A DNA stretch of 64,000 nt. Origin: Trichobilharzia szidati. Lineage: Eukaryota; Platyhelminthes; Trematoda; Strigeidida; Schistosomatidae. This document shows, piece by piece, positions 1 to 11,524 of this stretch. Location of the stretch: contig OX235279.1 in the NCBI GenBank assembly GCA_944472155.2, positions 173,083,868 to 173,147,867 of the forward strand, given 5' to 3'. The translations under genes and the position numbers were made by a program. The notes beneath the pieces are model-generated. The model was not told where the DNA came from, made no database searches, and worked only from the letters and a program-made list of their open reading frames with translations. Each line of letters begins with the position of its first letter. The stretch's first letter is position 1.

Positions 1-255
1 AGAGGCTTTTCCTGGTAAATTAATTTCCCCTAGTTGCAGAGTTACATTTTTACACCTGTTTTCTGTCTCCACAACAAAAGAGATGAACTGTCGCAAGCAT
101 AGTTGGTAATATAATCAATCACTAAATAGGAGGAGTTGATTAAGAGTAACAGAGTTAATAAATAAGATGAATAATTTAATATGGATGAATTGTAATCATG
201 GTCCATACAGAAACAAAACACAAATATCACGTAAGAACTCGAAAGGAATAGAAAA
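1..255. other. Unassigned AT-rich sequence
   Basis: I see no coding pattern or repeat copy here. Confidence 0.4.
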
Positions 256-355
256 ACAAAACTAGGACGAAACAGCTGTCCAGTACTCTCAGGTTTTCCA
301 ATGGTTCTGTAACCGATGTAAGTTAATGATGAAATCCTGGAACCAAGGAAATAGA
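256..355 (+). repeat. Hammerhead-type SINE, 3-prime part
   Basis: It contains ACTAGGACGAAACAGCTGTC and the tail with AATGGTTCT and GATGAAATCCTG found in other copies at 8440, 42033 and 46737. The tRNA-like half is missing. Confidence 0.7.
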
Positions 356-689
356 AGGGTTAAACAAACTACTCGATTGTCAACAACAAAGTCATTATCA
401 TGATAGAGTAGAAGAGGTTTTAGAATTTTTTCTTGAGTATACAGAACTCCAGTTTCTTCATCTGGATGGCTAAAACTGCAGCAATGCAGAAGACGCGATT
501 GCGTATTGTCTTTGACAGGTTGTTCTTCACTTTGCAGATCACTTTAGAGTGAGAATTTGTTGAGCGTCGACGAAGTGTTCAATTACTACACTACTGTATA
601 GAGCCACCTATATCTTTCTGCAATCAAGCTGGATAGTGTTATCCACCACTTTTAAACAAGATATGCAGTGTCATCTACTTTCCAGTTTT
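356..689. other. Unassigned
   Basis: No gene or repeat copy was recognised. Confidence 0.35.
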
Positions 690-915
690 GAAGGTGCACG
701 TGTGTGTATGGTTTATCGATCAAGCGTTGGTTTGCAGGGGTCTACTTGGTCACAGATTTGATGCCAAAGTGACATCGCACCCACCGAGTTTGCTTTGTAC
801 TTGGAACGTTCTAGATTCGAGCCCCGGTGGAAATTCACGAACTAAGACGAAACAGTTGTTCAACACTTCTTGGTTTTCCAATAGTTATCTAAGTGATGTC
901 AGTTTGTCATTAAAC
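690..915 (+). repeat. Hammerhead-type SINE, old copy
   Basis: A degraded tRNA-like part with a B-box-like TTCGAGCCCC is followed by ACTAAGACGAAACAGTTGTT and the SINE tail. The hammerhead core upstream of the GAAA box is not recognisable. Confidence 0.6.
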
Positions 916-1261
916 CTGTAATATAAGTGTCTGGTGTTTTGATAAAGAAATCAAGGTCGATGTTGAAACATTCATAAACAACTATCCAAACAAATTTGTC
1001 TAATCAGAGGTATGAGGATATACACTCATCTATGACAATGGAGGCAAGGATAAAAATATATCACATTTTTAACTTCACTACTTCGCTTCACCTACTAACA
1101 ACCTACAAAATACAAAAGTTATCAAAGACCAAAATGTAAATATAAAACATAAGTAAAAACTATTTGACTGCTTAGAGGAATCAGCCAGAAATTTGTGATG
1201 TACCTTCCTGAACTACACATCCGCTTTTGACTCTGCACACATATGGCTTCTGTTAAATAAG

Positions 1262-1545
1262 CTTCCTTTGACACAAACCGGGTTCGTCGACTGATAACTG
1301 GATGCATTCGTATTTCTCGAACAGAATGCGGTTTACTGTATGTGAAGGCAAATCTTCCTCTGCCTTGCTTACTGAAGTCGGTGTCCCTCAATGTGCTCGT
1401 CTGTCTCCGCTTCTCTTTTCTTTTTGCTTACTTGACTTCTGTCTTTCGGAAGAAGTCAACTTCGTTAAATACGCTGACGATCTGACTGTCTCGTTGCCAG
1501 TTACGGCCTGATCTGACTGTTACAAACCTAATAAATAGTTCGTCC
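1262..1545 (+). pseudogene. CR1/jockey-type LINE reverse-transcriptase fragment
   Basis: The plus strand encodes RMRFTVCEGKSSSALLTEVG, then VPQCARLSPLLFSF, then FVKYADDLTVS. These are reverse-transcriptase blocks 4 and 5; YADD is the catalytic box. The usual Gly after VPQ is Cys here, and the frame ends shortly after the catalytic box. It is a dead fragment with no neighbouring domain, from a LINE family distinct from the RTE copies that dominate the window. Confidence 0.7.
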
Positions 1546-2374
1546 ACAATGTACTTGTATCAAACGAGGCACTGAAATAAAAACTAAATCAAGCGCATTA
1601 AATAGCTGAGAATATTTCTTTCCTTTGATCTTTTTTGGTTATCTCATATCTTGTGGATTTCTAAGATGTTCTGTTCAACCTTCTAGATTAAGAAGTTAAG
1701 ACAATCAAGTATCAATCAACCTCTACTCCTACGATTTGTTAACTCTTGCATCTTACCATTTTCTTTATCGCTCTCCCATAGTGTTTCCTGGGCTTCTCGA
1801 AAAGGACCATATCATAATGATGAGGAGAGTATTAAGGTTGTCAGTAGGGTAAGAAGGATGTGCCTTTAAGTCAGGTCGTCGTTATTGTAGTCGAAAGATA
1901 CATGAACTCATTAGAGAAATAGGTTAAACTCATTTTGTCTGACTCTCAGCACCCTCTTTATTCACAATCCTTCGTTTGCGTCTCATCGGGTAGGACTGGA
2001 AGTCATTACAGATTATTATATGCTCTCAAAACTAAGTGCAAAAACTCAAAGATACCGTGCTTTAAGAAATATTGAGAATACGGTTGCAGCAAAGAAAATT
2101 TTGTTTTTGACGAAGTCATCAACTAGTCTGTATACTCATGTATTTGTAGTGAATAGGTGAGAAAGTTCCAGAGTTGTTTCCGGTCAAGGTTCAAATTAAT
2201 AAAATTGTAGAAAAGGTGATTAAAATGTAACAATAAACAAGGAGATCCGATGAAAAAACACACTAAAGGGTCATAATTACTGAGGAGATTGACTTTTTGT
2301 GCCATTAGGGATTGAAAATGTAGTAATAACAAAATAAACAGGAAGTATGGATAAGAAAGGTAGTAGGATAATCA
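1546..2374. other. Unassigned
   Basis: AT-rich sequence with no coding or repeat pattern that I recognise. The end next to 2375 may be the 3-prime untranslated part of the Penelope-like fragment there. Confidence 0.3.
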
Positions 2375-2660
2375 TTATTGAGAGTACTGACTTTTTATGA
2401 CGTTCATGGTAGGGACAACGATTGGACGTATTTCTTTTGGATACCTATACGTGGGCTTGAACTTTTGGATAGCTATTGCCTCAGCTATTCCCAGATGCCT
2501 TGATTTCACTCCCTTTGAGAGGTTTGATCGGATCATGTATATAACTTTGAAGGACTTTTCAAATATAGCTGAATGTCCTAAATTCACTCTCACCTAACTA
2601 TACACACCCTTGCATTTCCCCTATTGCTAACCATGCTGGATAGTATTCCCGAGGGTGTTT
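2375..2660 (-). pseudogene. Penelope-like element, C-terminal endonuclease fragment (PLE group 2)
   Basis: The minus strand reads SFKVIYMIRSNLSKGVKSRH and LGIAEAIAIQKFKP, which matches the region after the GIY-YIG domain in the copies at 16306-16715 and 56700. The GIY-YIG core itself is missing or decayed. Confidence 0.65.
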
Positions 2661-3479
2661 TACAAGCCAACACATGGTACAACCAATGTATTCACCTCCA
2701 CAATACTAAGTGAAGTGGTATATGCATGTTGAAATGGCCTAATACGGTAGCTTATCTTGCAAAAATACATGTTATTCGTAGGCTGGCGACGAAGTATGTT
2801 TCACTGAGAGATTTCGAAAGCCATTTACGGGGAATTTCTTCTTCGGTATCACTCTTAAATTCAAGGTCAAGCATCAGCATGTTTTTGGAGGCGACTTGAA
2901 CCTATTCAGAAGTCTTCTTTAGTTTTAGATTGTTGATACCATATTTGTTCTGCGTTGCATGGGGTGGAAAAAGCGTTAAGCGTAAAACTTTTTACTTGCT
3001 ACGTGTGACTAAGAAAATGAGTGGCCCTTTGATCTCCCTATTTGTAATTTATGATGACACTTTTTCTATAATCTTGTAGTTTTAGCTGTTAATATTATCA
3101 TTATTTTATACTTTTGGTAAATTTCTCAATTTATTGTTACTTCTAGAGGCAAAAGTTGTTATTATCAATTTCGGTTACCCATACCATGTAGTGTTTTTGC
3201 TGTTGAATAAATTAGATGCAATAGTGCACCAAATGCTGATAACTGAGTGCTGTATCATAAGTACCATTTGGGAATAAAGCATATAATTATTACTATTACT
3301 ATTATTCAATAATTCTAAGCACAATAATGGGACATGAGGCATGAATGAATATAAAACAAGTAATAATCGAAGGAACCAGATTATGTGGGAATTCATGTGA
3401 ACTGTGATCAAGATTTGATCGAATAGTTCCAAAATAACTGGAGGCCGAGTCAGATAAGGGTGAATCGAAACCTGTTGCT
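2661..3479. other. Unassigned
   Basis: No confident gene or repeat. The short open frame on the minus strand around 3175-3432 has no recognisable domain. Confidence 0.35.
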
Positions 3480-4172
3480 AAGATGTGGGTTAGGACAGTG
3501 GTGATTTCTTACCGCAAAGAAACATTGGATGACATGAAGTGACTCCTTAACAGTCATGAAATAAGAGTGTATTTTTGTGCAACGGATAGCTTACACCCAT
3601 CACTGGTGAAGGTTTAGGATAATAAAATAGAAGAAGATAACTAAGAAAATTGCGTGTACCGGATCAGTTGTGGAGATTGTGACGCTTTATATGTAGGAGA
3701 AACTTTCAGACAGGTAAATGTAAGACTGTAGGAACATAAACAATGTCTAAAAGTGGTTCCAAAGACCTCCACAGATTTAAAGAAGCTAGAAAACAGATTG
3801 GCGATTGCACTACAATAGAAAGAAGAGAACACGAAGTTCAGCAAAGATATCTTTTCGGAGATTTCATTTTCAAAAGCTGTACAATCGCATTTAAATACAT
3901 TGTTTTACATGGATACATAATTACGACGGCGAATAAAAGGTGACAATTATTTTCAACTAGGTCTGGTTTTTACGAGAGGCTTAGAAACAAAATTACACGG
4001 GATTAGAACGGATAAAAAGTGTATAAAAAATGAGCATGGAAACAAAACTGAAATAATAATTTTAACTTGAAATGGAAGTTAGGAAGTGTGAATATAGATT
4101 ACGAGAGCCTTAGAAACACAAAAATTGCACAGGATTAAGATATAATTGTGAAATAGTTATTTGAAACGAATT
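3480..4172 (+). mobile_element. Penelope-like element (PLE group 3), linker and GIY-YIG part with an inserted repeat
   Basis: From 3480 the plus strand reads RTVVISYRKETLDDMK, homologous to the linker in the better copy at 17396, and then the GIY-YIG-type core around YRISCGDCDALYVGETFRQ. Several stops break it. From about 3800 it enters an unrelated repeat that includes two roughly 128-bp tandem units (unit starts near 3973 and 4101), the inverse of 16716-17392. The element is then interrupted by an RTE insertion and resumes at 5251. Confidence 0.75.
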
Positions 4173-4183
4173 ATAAATGTGAG
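4173..4183. repeat. Target-site duplication, left
   Basis: ATAAATGTGAG occurs here and again at 5240-5250, bounding the RTE copy. Confidence 0.85.
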
Positions 4184-5239
4184 GGGACCTTGACGCTCAC
4201 ATGCCAAGTAATCCACAACGGGAAACTTACGGAGTACTTCGAAGTGAGGACAGGAGTAAGACAAGCTGGCTGCCTACTATCGCCAATGATTTTCCTGATT
4301 GCAGTAGATTGGATAATACGACAGACAACGGGGAATGAGGAAACATGCATAAAATGAACTCACACAAAAAACTTGGAGGATCTGGACTTCGCCGATTTGA
4401 TATATGTCTGATTTCCAACAAACTGGAAGATATGCAAGCGAAAAGCAACAAGTTGGCAGAAGAAACATCAAAGATAAGAGGGACTTCAAGTGAACATAGA
4501 GAAAACAGAGGTGATGAAGATTCCTGGCCAACACCACCAACAGCAACAACAACAACTGACAACAATCAGCATAAATGGAAGGAACCTGAAAGAAACAACC
4601 TCCTTTACCTACCTACCTGGGAAGCATCGTTTCAACTACAGGCAGACGGAACTGATGAGGATATCAAAGCAAGGATCGGGAAAGCAAGACAAGCTTTCAC
4701 TACTCTCAAGTCTGTGTGGAGGTCAACAGCACTCAGCGTCAAAAATAAGATTCGGATTTTCAACTCCAATGTGAAGTCAGTCATTGCTACTATACAGATC
4801 AGAAACTTGGTCGGCGCATCATGAAGAGCACTTCAAACAAACTACAGACCTTCATTAACAGCTGTCTTCGCTGAATACTCAAGATCAGATGGCCAGACAG
4901 AATCAGCAACAGGGATCTCTGGGAGCGAACCAACCCAACAGGAACCGATTGTGAAACAAATATGCAGGAAGAAATGGAGGTGGATTGGATTGGCCATACT
5001 CTGAGCAATGAAACCATCAAGTGACATCACTAGACAAGCCATTGCTCCAGTGGAACTCGAGAGGGAAGTGGCGAGTTGGTCGTCAGTGTGAGGGTGACTT
5101 GGAGGAGGTCATGTGAAGAGGAGATGAAAACGTGTGGGCAGACTTGGAGCCAGGTGAAAACGTTAGCAGAGAACCGAACGCAATGTAGACGCGAGGCTGA
5201 AGCCCTATGTTCCTCTAGGAATTAAAGGAAGCAATAATA
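4184..5239 (+). mobile_element. RTE-type LINE subfamily A, 5-prime-truncated copy
   Basis: The copy covers the end of the reverse-transcriptase domain (FEVRTGVRQAG then CLLSPMIFLIAVDW) and the C-terminal region with DEDIKARIGKARQAF and later IGHTL. It ends in a CCTCTAGGAATTAAAGG tail with AAT repeats, typical of RTE elements. Frameshifts and stops make it non-coding. It has an 11-bp target duplication and sits inside an older Penelope-like element. It is nearly the same stretch as the inverted copy at 12988-14046. Confidence 0.88.
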
Positions 5240-5506
5240 ATAAATGTGAGCAGGAAAAGCTTGGAAACAAACTTAAAATAACTGTTTTTATAACTGAAAA
5301 AATGGGGTGAAGCGAATGAAGACAGAAACAGGATACAAAATTGACTTTGATAGAACTAAGGTGCCACAGAAAGGTTTTGGTTCGTATAAAGAAAGACTGA
5401 CTGTAGAAGCCAAGCATATATTGGTCAATCCCAAAATTTTGAACAGACGTGAAGGTGTGATGTTAGCTGATGCATGGCAAGTCTTGATTAATAAATAAAA
5501 AATAAT
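5240..5506 (+). mobile_element. Penelope-like element (PLE group 3), C-terminus, after the RTE insertion
   Basis: The first 11 bases are the right target duplication. After about 60 bases of the inserted repeat, the plus strand encodes KTETGYKIDFDRTKV and KERLTVEAKHILV, ending ADAWQVLINK with a stop. This matches the C-terminus at 17891-18082. Confidence 0.8.
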
Positions 5507-6560
5507 TGGATATGTATCACTAATTAATTTTACTTGGTCTAAATTCCTGATTGTCTATATCTTCTTATGGAGAGGCTAACAAATGATTTACAGCTGTTTC
5601 CCCTTACACACTGTACCTCATTAAACTGAATGAGGTTTAATAAAGACTGATACGTTGAAAAACCTACTAAATGTTGAATCTTCTTAACAACTTCAGCAGA
5701 AAAGGTTATATATATTCAGCATACCAATCGCCTATGTCAAATATAAGATGACGCTGCAGAACTGGACTGCCCTGAATCCTACCTCATAGATAGAGAGGGT
5801 GAAGCAGTCGCTTGTGTTGACTACTTCACTCATTCAAGAAGTTACCACAGAACTAATGCACCGATTGACTGTTGAAGGGTATCGCAACATGGATACGAAA
5901 AGCTGATTTCGTCTCCGCCAACCTACGTCAGTATCCAGTACCGCTGAAGTAACAAGTTCTTGATTTTTGAGGAATTTATTTAACACTGCATATTTTTTCT
6001 GCTGGCTTGTTTCTATTTTCTGTAAAGTGAATGTATGTATACCTGTAAATAAGTGTTTCTCACTACCTCTTTATCGACCTATTTTTGAAAAATCTTCGCT
6101 ACTTCTTACTAAAACACACTTAAAAATGGATCGAGCGATATTGTCTATGCACTTGTCGATTGACTGAAAGATTTGTCGATTTGTGTTCACTTACTCAATC
6201 ACCAACCACTCCTACCTCCCAGTTGTTATTTTAATTAAAACTTCGTATTTTTAATTTCATGCTTGAAATTAATATTAATTATTTTTAGATATTCCCACTG
6301 TTAACATTAAAATAAGACAGTATAGGTGAACAATATTGTGTTTTCAAATTCAATCATTGTAAGATTTCTTTTCTGTGATATACATAGATTTTATGTTAGA
6401 TGGTTGACAGCAATCGGCAGGAAACCCATAGGAGGGGCCTAGTTTTCGTGCATGTTGACACCCATCAGTCAGCAAGATTTCTCAGTTTTGAAGGGAGTGA
6501 TGTCCTCTCTGAGATCCGAATCTACATCATCCAGCGATGAGGTCAGAGATATTTTAATTT
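5507..6560. other. Unassigned
   Basis: No coding pattern. No repeat partner was recognised elsewhere in the window. Confidence 0.35.
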
Positions 6561-6588
6561 AATAATAATAATAATGATAATAATAATT
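6561..6588. repeat. AAT-rich microsatellite
   Basis: A run of AAT units with one ATG variant. RTE copies end in such tails, but no RTE body precedes it. Confidence 0.7.
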
Positions 6589-7759
6589 TGCTTTATTCAA
6601 GAAACAGTACTAGTGGTACAGTGTGGAATTTTCAGCACATGTTTACAATATTCGCATCTAATTTTATCAAACGTTTAAAAGGAGTATTTCAAAAAAATAT
6701 ATAAAGACAACAACAGCAAAATAACAAACACAAAAAACAAAAATAATAAAAAAATGTGAAAAAATACCAAGAAGTAGAAGGGAAAATAAACAACAGAAAA
6801 TAATATCTCAGTAATGGGTAGTGGAAGCTATGATATGATTATGCATGGTGACAGTAAAGCTGTAGTCATACAAGAAGTTATGAAATGATATTTAAGAATG
6901 TTTATCGCCAAGATGATCAGTTAATTTGGTTGAAACAACTCTAAACAATTATAAAATAACATTTCAGGGTTGTTGTTTTGTTTTTTATTGTCAGGCCTGA
7001 TGCAGTGTTTGTAGTAGTAGTGTGAGTAATCCTGCATAATACAAAATTTTAAGATGGTGATAATGGCGTTCACAACCAAGGTTGTCAGTTAATATTGCCG
7101 AAAAATAGAAAAAAAACAAAACAGCATTACATGATGTTTAATGACAGGGAAATTTTGTACTACTTATAGTGCTAATATAGTTGGAACCAGTGGACACACA
7201 AAAGAAGGAATACAGTAAAGTACAAAAAAGCAAGCCAATGTAAATAACTTAGGTAGCTAAGTATGTTTGAGAAGGAGTTCACTATAGAATACAAAATAAA
7301 AGAGAAATAAAAGAGCCTAAAATTATGTTATTAACAACAAATCAAGTCACAGGTTTCGTGCTTAACATTGTCTCTGTCGCTTAGAACACGGGCCAAATAT
7401 GGTATCGTTGAGTTCCTGTACTTGGTTGTACGAGCATAAATTATTTTATACTGATTTCTGGTTCTACTTGATGAGATACAAGGCGAGAGTTGGGAATAGA
7501 GGGGGTGTTGGGGGTCGGAGAGTATGGTTTTAGACCATTTTTCGCATGTATTCAGATGCCTTTGAACTAATGTAGTGACGAGCTGACTGAGTTTTACACC
7601 ACTAGTCCTACTGACTACCTTAACATCCTTCTGAGGAATGTTGAAGGTAGTTAGCTATTAGGGCTTACAGTTGACCTCCTGTAAGACTCCAACGCATGCA
7701 CTGACTATTCACTGATGATGGAATGTATCTATAGTCCTTATTGATGGTGTTGATTGAAT
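6589..7759. other. Unassigned
   Basis: A-rich sequence without open frames; possibly an old transposon, but I could not name it. Confidence 0.3.
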
Positions 7760-7960
7760 TCTACGGCTCACCAATGTGGCGCATCCTGAATGGATGTGAG
7801 GTGGTTGGAGGCAGAGGAGTTCAAACTTCAGAAAGGACATCAATCACTTCAAGCGACTGCATATACTTTTGTTGATGAATACCAACAAACATAAAGCCTA
7901 GATCATCGAGATCTTGCCATCTGATTACCTGAAATCACCTGACGTCAGTTCAAAGAGCAT
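7760..7960 (+). repeat. tRNA-like short repeat, family 3
   Basis: Shares GAGTTCAAACTTCAGAAAGG and the following CTGCAT, AGCCTAG and CTTGCCATCTGATTACC order with 19035-19240 and 25855-25990. GAGTTCAAA-type sequence resembles a B box, which suggests a SINE. Confidence 0.5.
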
Positions 7961-8134
7961 AGTGAAACCAAGTCACCTAGCTTGATGATTACACCTCGTA
8001 AACTTGACTGACAGTCAGTTCACTCTGTATCAGCGTTCCAATGACTAGAAACATGAAAATTTGGTTAATACACAGTGACTAATCAATGTATTTTTTAAAG
8101 TATTCGTTTTGTAGGGTTTTGTTTGATTCGTTAC

Positions 8135-8360
8135 AGGATTTCATCATAAGCTGACATCAGTTAGAGAACCATTGGAAAACCTGAGAGTACTGGACAACTG
8201 TTTCGTCCTGGTTTGGGACTCTTCACCTGTACGCACTCGCCACCAGAGTTCAAACCCAGGACCTTGTGATTACAAGGAGAGCTCTTAGACCATTGAGCCA
8301 CTGGGACCCGATCCAATGGCTTATGAATTCTAACTTCTGTTAATTAGTGGCATAGCGCGG
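8135..8360 (-). repeat. Hammerhead-type SINE, long copy
   Basis: On the minus strand it reads a leader (AGAAGTTAGAATTCATAAGC), a tRNA-like part with A-box-like TGGCTCAATGGTCTA and B-box-like GGTTTGAACTC, then GTGAAGAGTCCCAAACCAGG, ACGAAACAGTTGTC and the SINE tail ending near GGATTTCAT. It faces the copy at 8440-8655 head to head. Confidence 0.8.
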
Positions 8361-8439
8361 CCACTTCGCAATGTCTTCTTCTATGAGTTACTGCCTCACC
8401 TTCAACCTACTGTACTTTACTGGTCATGGCTTCCCACTA

Positions 8440-8655
8440 GAACCCCAGGTAACCGCCTGGATCGAGTCCCAGTGGCTGCTGAGTGGTCTACGAGCTCACC
8501 TTGTAACCAGAAGTTCCTGTGTTTGAACCCTGGCGGTGGGTGCATACTGATGAAGAGCCCCAAACTGGGACGAAACAACCGTCCAGTACTCCCAGGTTTT
8601 CCGATGGTTTTTCAACTGATGTCAGCTCATCATGAAATCCTGCAACTAATCAATG
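8440..8655 (+). repeat. Hammerhead-type SINE, long copy
   Basis: tRNA-like part with AGTGGCTGCTGAGTGG and GTTTGAACCC, then TACTGATGAAGAGCCCC, a short loop, GGGACGAAACAACCGTC and CAGTA, then the tail. The hammerhead core is one base off (A for the first C of CTGANGA). It is the partner of the inverted copy at 8135-8360. Confidence 0.8.
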
Positions 8656-8693
8656 TATACTAAGCTTTATAAATGCATAGAATTTTAACCACT

Positions 8694-8890
8694 GTGCGTC
8701 GGTGGCACAGTGGTTGGGACTCTCGCCGACCATGCACATGGTCCGGGGTTCGATCCACTGCCGACGCACACCCGATATCTATGGTCGGCCTGCAAAATTT
8801 GGGCTACCGATATCACATGCTGAAAATGCCATACTTGTACTGAAAATACGGTGTGGCATCAAGTGTAAAATTGTGGATCATAGACAATTG
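8694..8890 (+). repeat. tRNA-derived SINE T, body type 1
   Basis: Positions 8694-8769 begin GTGCGTCGG and end CCGACGCAC, a 9-bp terminal stem, with A-box-like TGGCACAGTGGTTGG and the B box GGTTCGATCC. The anticodon arm is a hairpin of GACCA and TGGTC with an abnormal loop, so it is tRNA-derived and not a tRNA gene. The body (CTGAAAATACGGTGTGGCAT) recurs at 11296-11402. Confidence 0.8.
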
Positions 8891-9273
8891 TTAAGTGCCG
8901 TAAACATAACAGTATTGACAACGATTTTTATATCGATATTCGTAATAGTAATGATATTATTAATAGTGGTAATCTTATTAGTATCAATATTTCTATTATT
9001 ATTATTATTATTAATGCCAGTGTTAACAGTAATTGACGCAGGTGGCAGTGAGATTAACGAAGACAGTATGACAACATAAACAATGCAATAATTACATTCG
9101 TTTGAAGTCATATTAAGTAAGGAGTTACGTGATACTAAGTATGAAGTAAGTATATAACAAAAGTTTAAATAAATATCATGCGTGCACGAAAGAAGTGAAA
9201 AATAAGGAATGAGTGTGGAATTTTAGTGACAAATTTATTTGGTAAATTTGCCATGTTTGGGGGAGAGATGAAG
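8891..9273. other. Unassigned, rich in ATT/TTA
   Basis: Low-complexity stretch without a recognised copy. Confidence 0.35.
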
Positions 9274-9584
9274 GTATCGTTGTTATTATTCCCTTGGGTT
9301 CCGAGTGGAACACAGGGCTTCAAGAACACATCTCAAGTTAGTGCTGCTTTATGAAGTCATCTCATGCTGATCCCATTATTATCCTGAGCTCTCATCTACT
9401 CTTCACACAGTCTCTTCCATGTCACCATCGGACTGCCAACTCCTCGTTTTCCATTCGGGTTCCACTCGAGATTATACTTGGCACGAAGTGTCACTCAACG
9501 GTCTTTTCAGTGTGTGTCCGAACTATCTATCTCCATTTTCTTCCGAATATTTATTGATTAGTAGTGTTATGATGCTAGATCTTT
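9274..9584 (-). mobile_element. RTE-type LINE, old copy, distal part
   Basis: Begins at the RTE tail (TTATTCCCTTGGGTTCC then GGGCTTCAAG) and runs up the element on the minus strand. It is cut by the LTR at 9585 and seems to resume at 9877. Confidence 0.65.
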
Positions 9585-9876
9585 TGTCACAACGTCACTG
9601 CTTAACTACTGACCAGTGTCCACTTAACTGGTAAAGCAGAACACTCGAGAATCAGCGGTAAAACCAGGTTCCTTTATTTTGACAAAAGTGACTGTATTTA
9701 TACAGAAAATAAGGTAGACTGGAAATCAACCAATCCGGTTGAGAGTTGGAATTGTGCAAGCGTCCAATCAGAAGCAGGAACAATTGCATGTCAACGACTT
9801 GTTAATAACGCGATAATAACTTGACTGAGACATGATAATGACCTGATAATTGCATGTGTTTTGCCTCTTCCTAACA
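9585..9876 (-). mobile_element. Solo LTR candidate
   Basis: On the minus strand it starts TGTTAGGAAG and ends GTTGTGACA, with TATAAATA in the second half and AATAAA shortly after, the order expected of an LTR promoter and polyadenylation signal. It splits an RTE copy, which shows it is an insertion. No clear 4-6 bp target duplication was seen, so the ends may be off by a few bases. Confidence 0.6.
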
Positions 9877-10310
9877 AGGCTTCCCCATCAGTTTGTTCCC
9901 AGAGTTCCTTGTCGCCACTTCTTTTTGGCTGGCCTTCGCATCTTCACTATACAGGCAACGATAGCAGCTGTTGATAATAGTCTGTAGTGGCCTGTTAGAA
10001 ATGCTTCGAGTTTCTGACCTATACAGAAGATCTGACTTAACAGTAGTGTTGAAAATCCGAATCTTGTTCTTTATGCTGCAGAGTACAGAAGATTTCCAAA
10101 CTGATTTCAGATTGATAAAGGCGTATCTTGCCTTTCCGATCCTGACTGGCTTTGACATCTTCATCCGTTTCGACTGCCTGTAGTTGGAAAAATGCTTCCT
10201 AGATAAGTGCTGATTGGTGCTGGTTGTTGCTGCTGTTACTGTTGGTTGGTTATCTTCATCACCTCCGTCTCCTCTATGTTCACTTGAACTTAAAGAGGAA
10301 AAGGTAGGAC
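9877..10310 (-). mobile_element. RTE-type LINE, old copy, proximal part
   Basis: The minus strand encodes VRIGKARYAFINLKSVWKSS and NKIRIFNTTVKSDLL, the same block as in subfamilies A and B, with stops. It belongs with 9274-9584. Confidence 0.75.
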
Positions 10311-10800
10311 AAAGTTTTATTTAGGTCTTAATGCGAACGCCATCATTACTGGGAATTGTAGGTGTACGTGCAGATGAGGAATCCTGAATTGGGCGGAATT
10401 CACATCCTGGATTTGACTGTTAGTCACACAATCACTGGTCACATCTATAATATGGAGAAGCAAAATAAGACCAGTCTACAGAATTCTCATCGCTATGACT
10501 GTGTACAAAGGCTGAGTTTGAATTCCAATCCCAAAGGTCAGACAGTATACGGTAAATACTTCTCTTGATAACTACTACCAATTAAATGCAGCAAAGTCAA
10601 GCTTCTTATTGATTTTGCGTGACACTTTTTATAGATGCAAAGGAAGACGCTCTGCAGTGAGTCTATTCAGTTGTCTGGGTATGAATGCACAGCGGAGCGG
10701 TGCCAGTCCAGTACTCCTTGGTTACCAATGGTTCTCTAACTTATATCAGGGCTAAATCGAACCTGAAACTATTTAGATTTCTATAAAGAAACACCTGAAA
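10311..10800. other. Mostly unassigned; SINE tail near 10690-10755
   Basis: Only CAGTCCAGTACTCCTTGG with ACCAATGGTTCTCTAAC near 10705-10747 is recognisable, as the tail of the hammerhead-type SINE. Confidence 0.45.
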
Positions 10801-10804
10801 ATTA

Positions 10805-10905
10805 ATCCGATACTCACTAGGGACTGACTACAGGATGGAACCGTCTAGAGTTCTAGTAAGAAGTCGTGATCAGTGGAGTTCACCAAGTCAGGTGTGAGGA
10901 CAAAT
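10805..10905 (+). repeat. Unnamed repeat, copy 1
   Basis: Shares GACTGACTACAG-ATGGA, then AGAAGTCGT and CACCAAGTCAG, with 54055-54165. The family is unknown. Confidence 0.5.
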
Positions 10906-10927
10906 TACTCGCAGATGATATCAGTTT

Positions 10928-11000
10928 GTTCCCATGCGTCTCCATTGCGTTCGGTTCTCTGCTAGAGTTTTCACTTCCAGTCTGCCCACGCTTCTCCCTC
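10928..11000 (-). mobile_element. RTE subfamily A tail fragment
   Basis: On the plus strand it has CGTCTCCATTGCGTTCGG and TCTGCTAGAGTTTTCAC, the inverse of the subfamily A tail. Confidence 0.6.
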
Positions 11001-11104
11001 ATTGGTGGCTCTAAAAACTGCGAATTTACCGAAGACGGCCATTGGATTTCGTCCCAGTGTCTGAATGGCCAACAAGATCGCATGGTTGCCTAAATGTTCT
11101 GGTT

Positions 11105-11225
11105 TTGATCATTGATGGAGTCATAGACGCTTACGCCTGGAGAGTCCCAAACTAGGACGAAACAGATGTCTAACACTCCCTGGTATTCAACGGTTCCTTA
11201 AATGATATCAATCCTTGACCAAACT
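11105..11225 (+). repeat. Hammerhead-type SINE fragment
   Basis: Contains GAGAGTCCCAAACTAGGACG, AAACAGATGTC and the tail. The sequence just before stem II is GCCTGGAGA, so the core is broken. Confidence 0.65.
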
Positions 11226-11295
11226 TAAGAGATGGATAGTTATTATTGTGTCGTTTTACTTCACCAAACTGGATTTTAATTTTTTTTTAATTTTT

Positions 11296-11480
11296 AATTT
11301 TTGATTACAGCTTGATGCCACACCGTATTTTCAGTACAAGTATGGAATTTTCAGCATGCATATCGGTAGCCCAAATTTTACAGGCCGACCATGGATATCG
11401 AGTGTGCGTCGGCAGGGGATCGAACCCCGGAACATGTGCATGGTCGGCGAGAGTCCTAATCACAGTGCCACCGACGCAGT
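11296..11480 (-). repeat. tRNA-derived SINE T, body type 1
   Basis: The minus-strand copy has the tRNA-like head at 11403-11479 and the same body as 8770-8890. Head and body are colinear in both copies. Confidence 0.78.
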
Positions 11481-11524
11481 ATAATTCATAGAAACTGTGG
11501 TGAGAGCTGTCTGCTAGCCAAAAT

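Noticed and set aside
4345..4824. Long plus-strand frame as a novel protein
   Set aside because: It crosses a frameshifted RTE copy. The sequence is recognisable as RTE in adjacent frames.
8694..8769. Possible genuine tRNA gene
   Set aside because: The anticodon loop and D arm do not fold properly, and the unit is repeated with an attached body, so it is a tRNA-derived SINE head.
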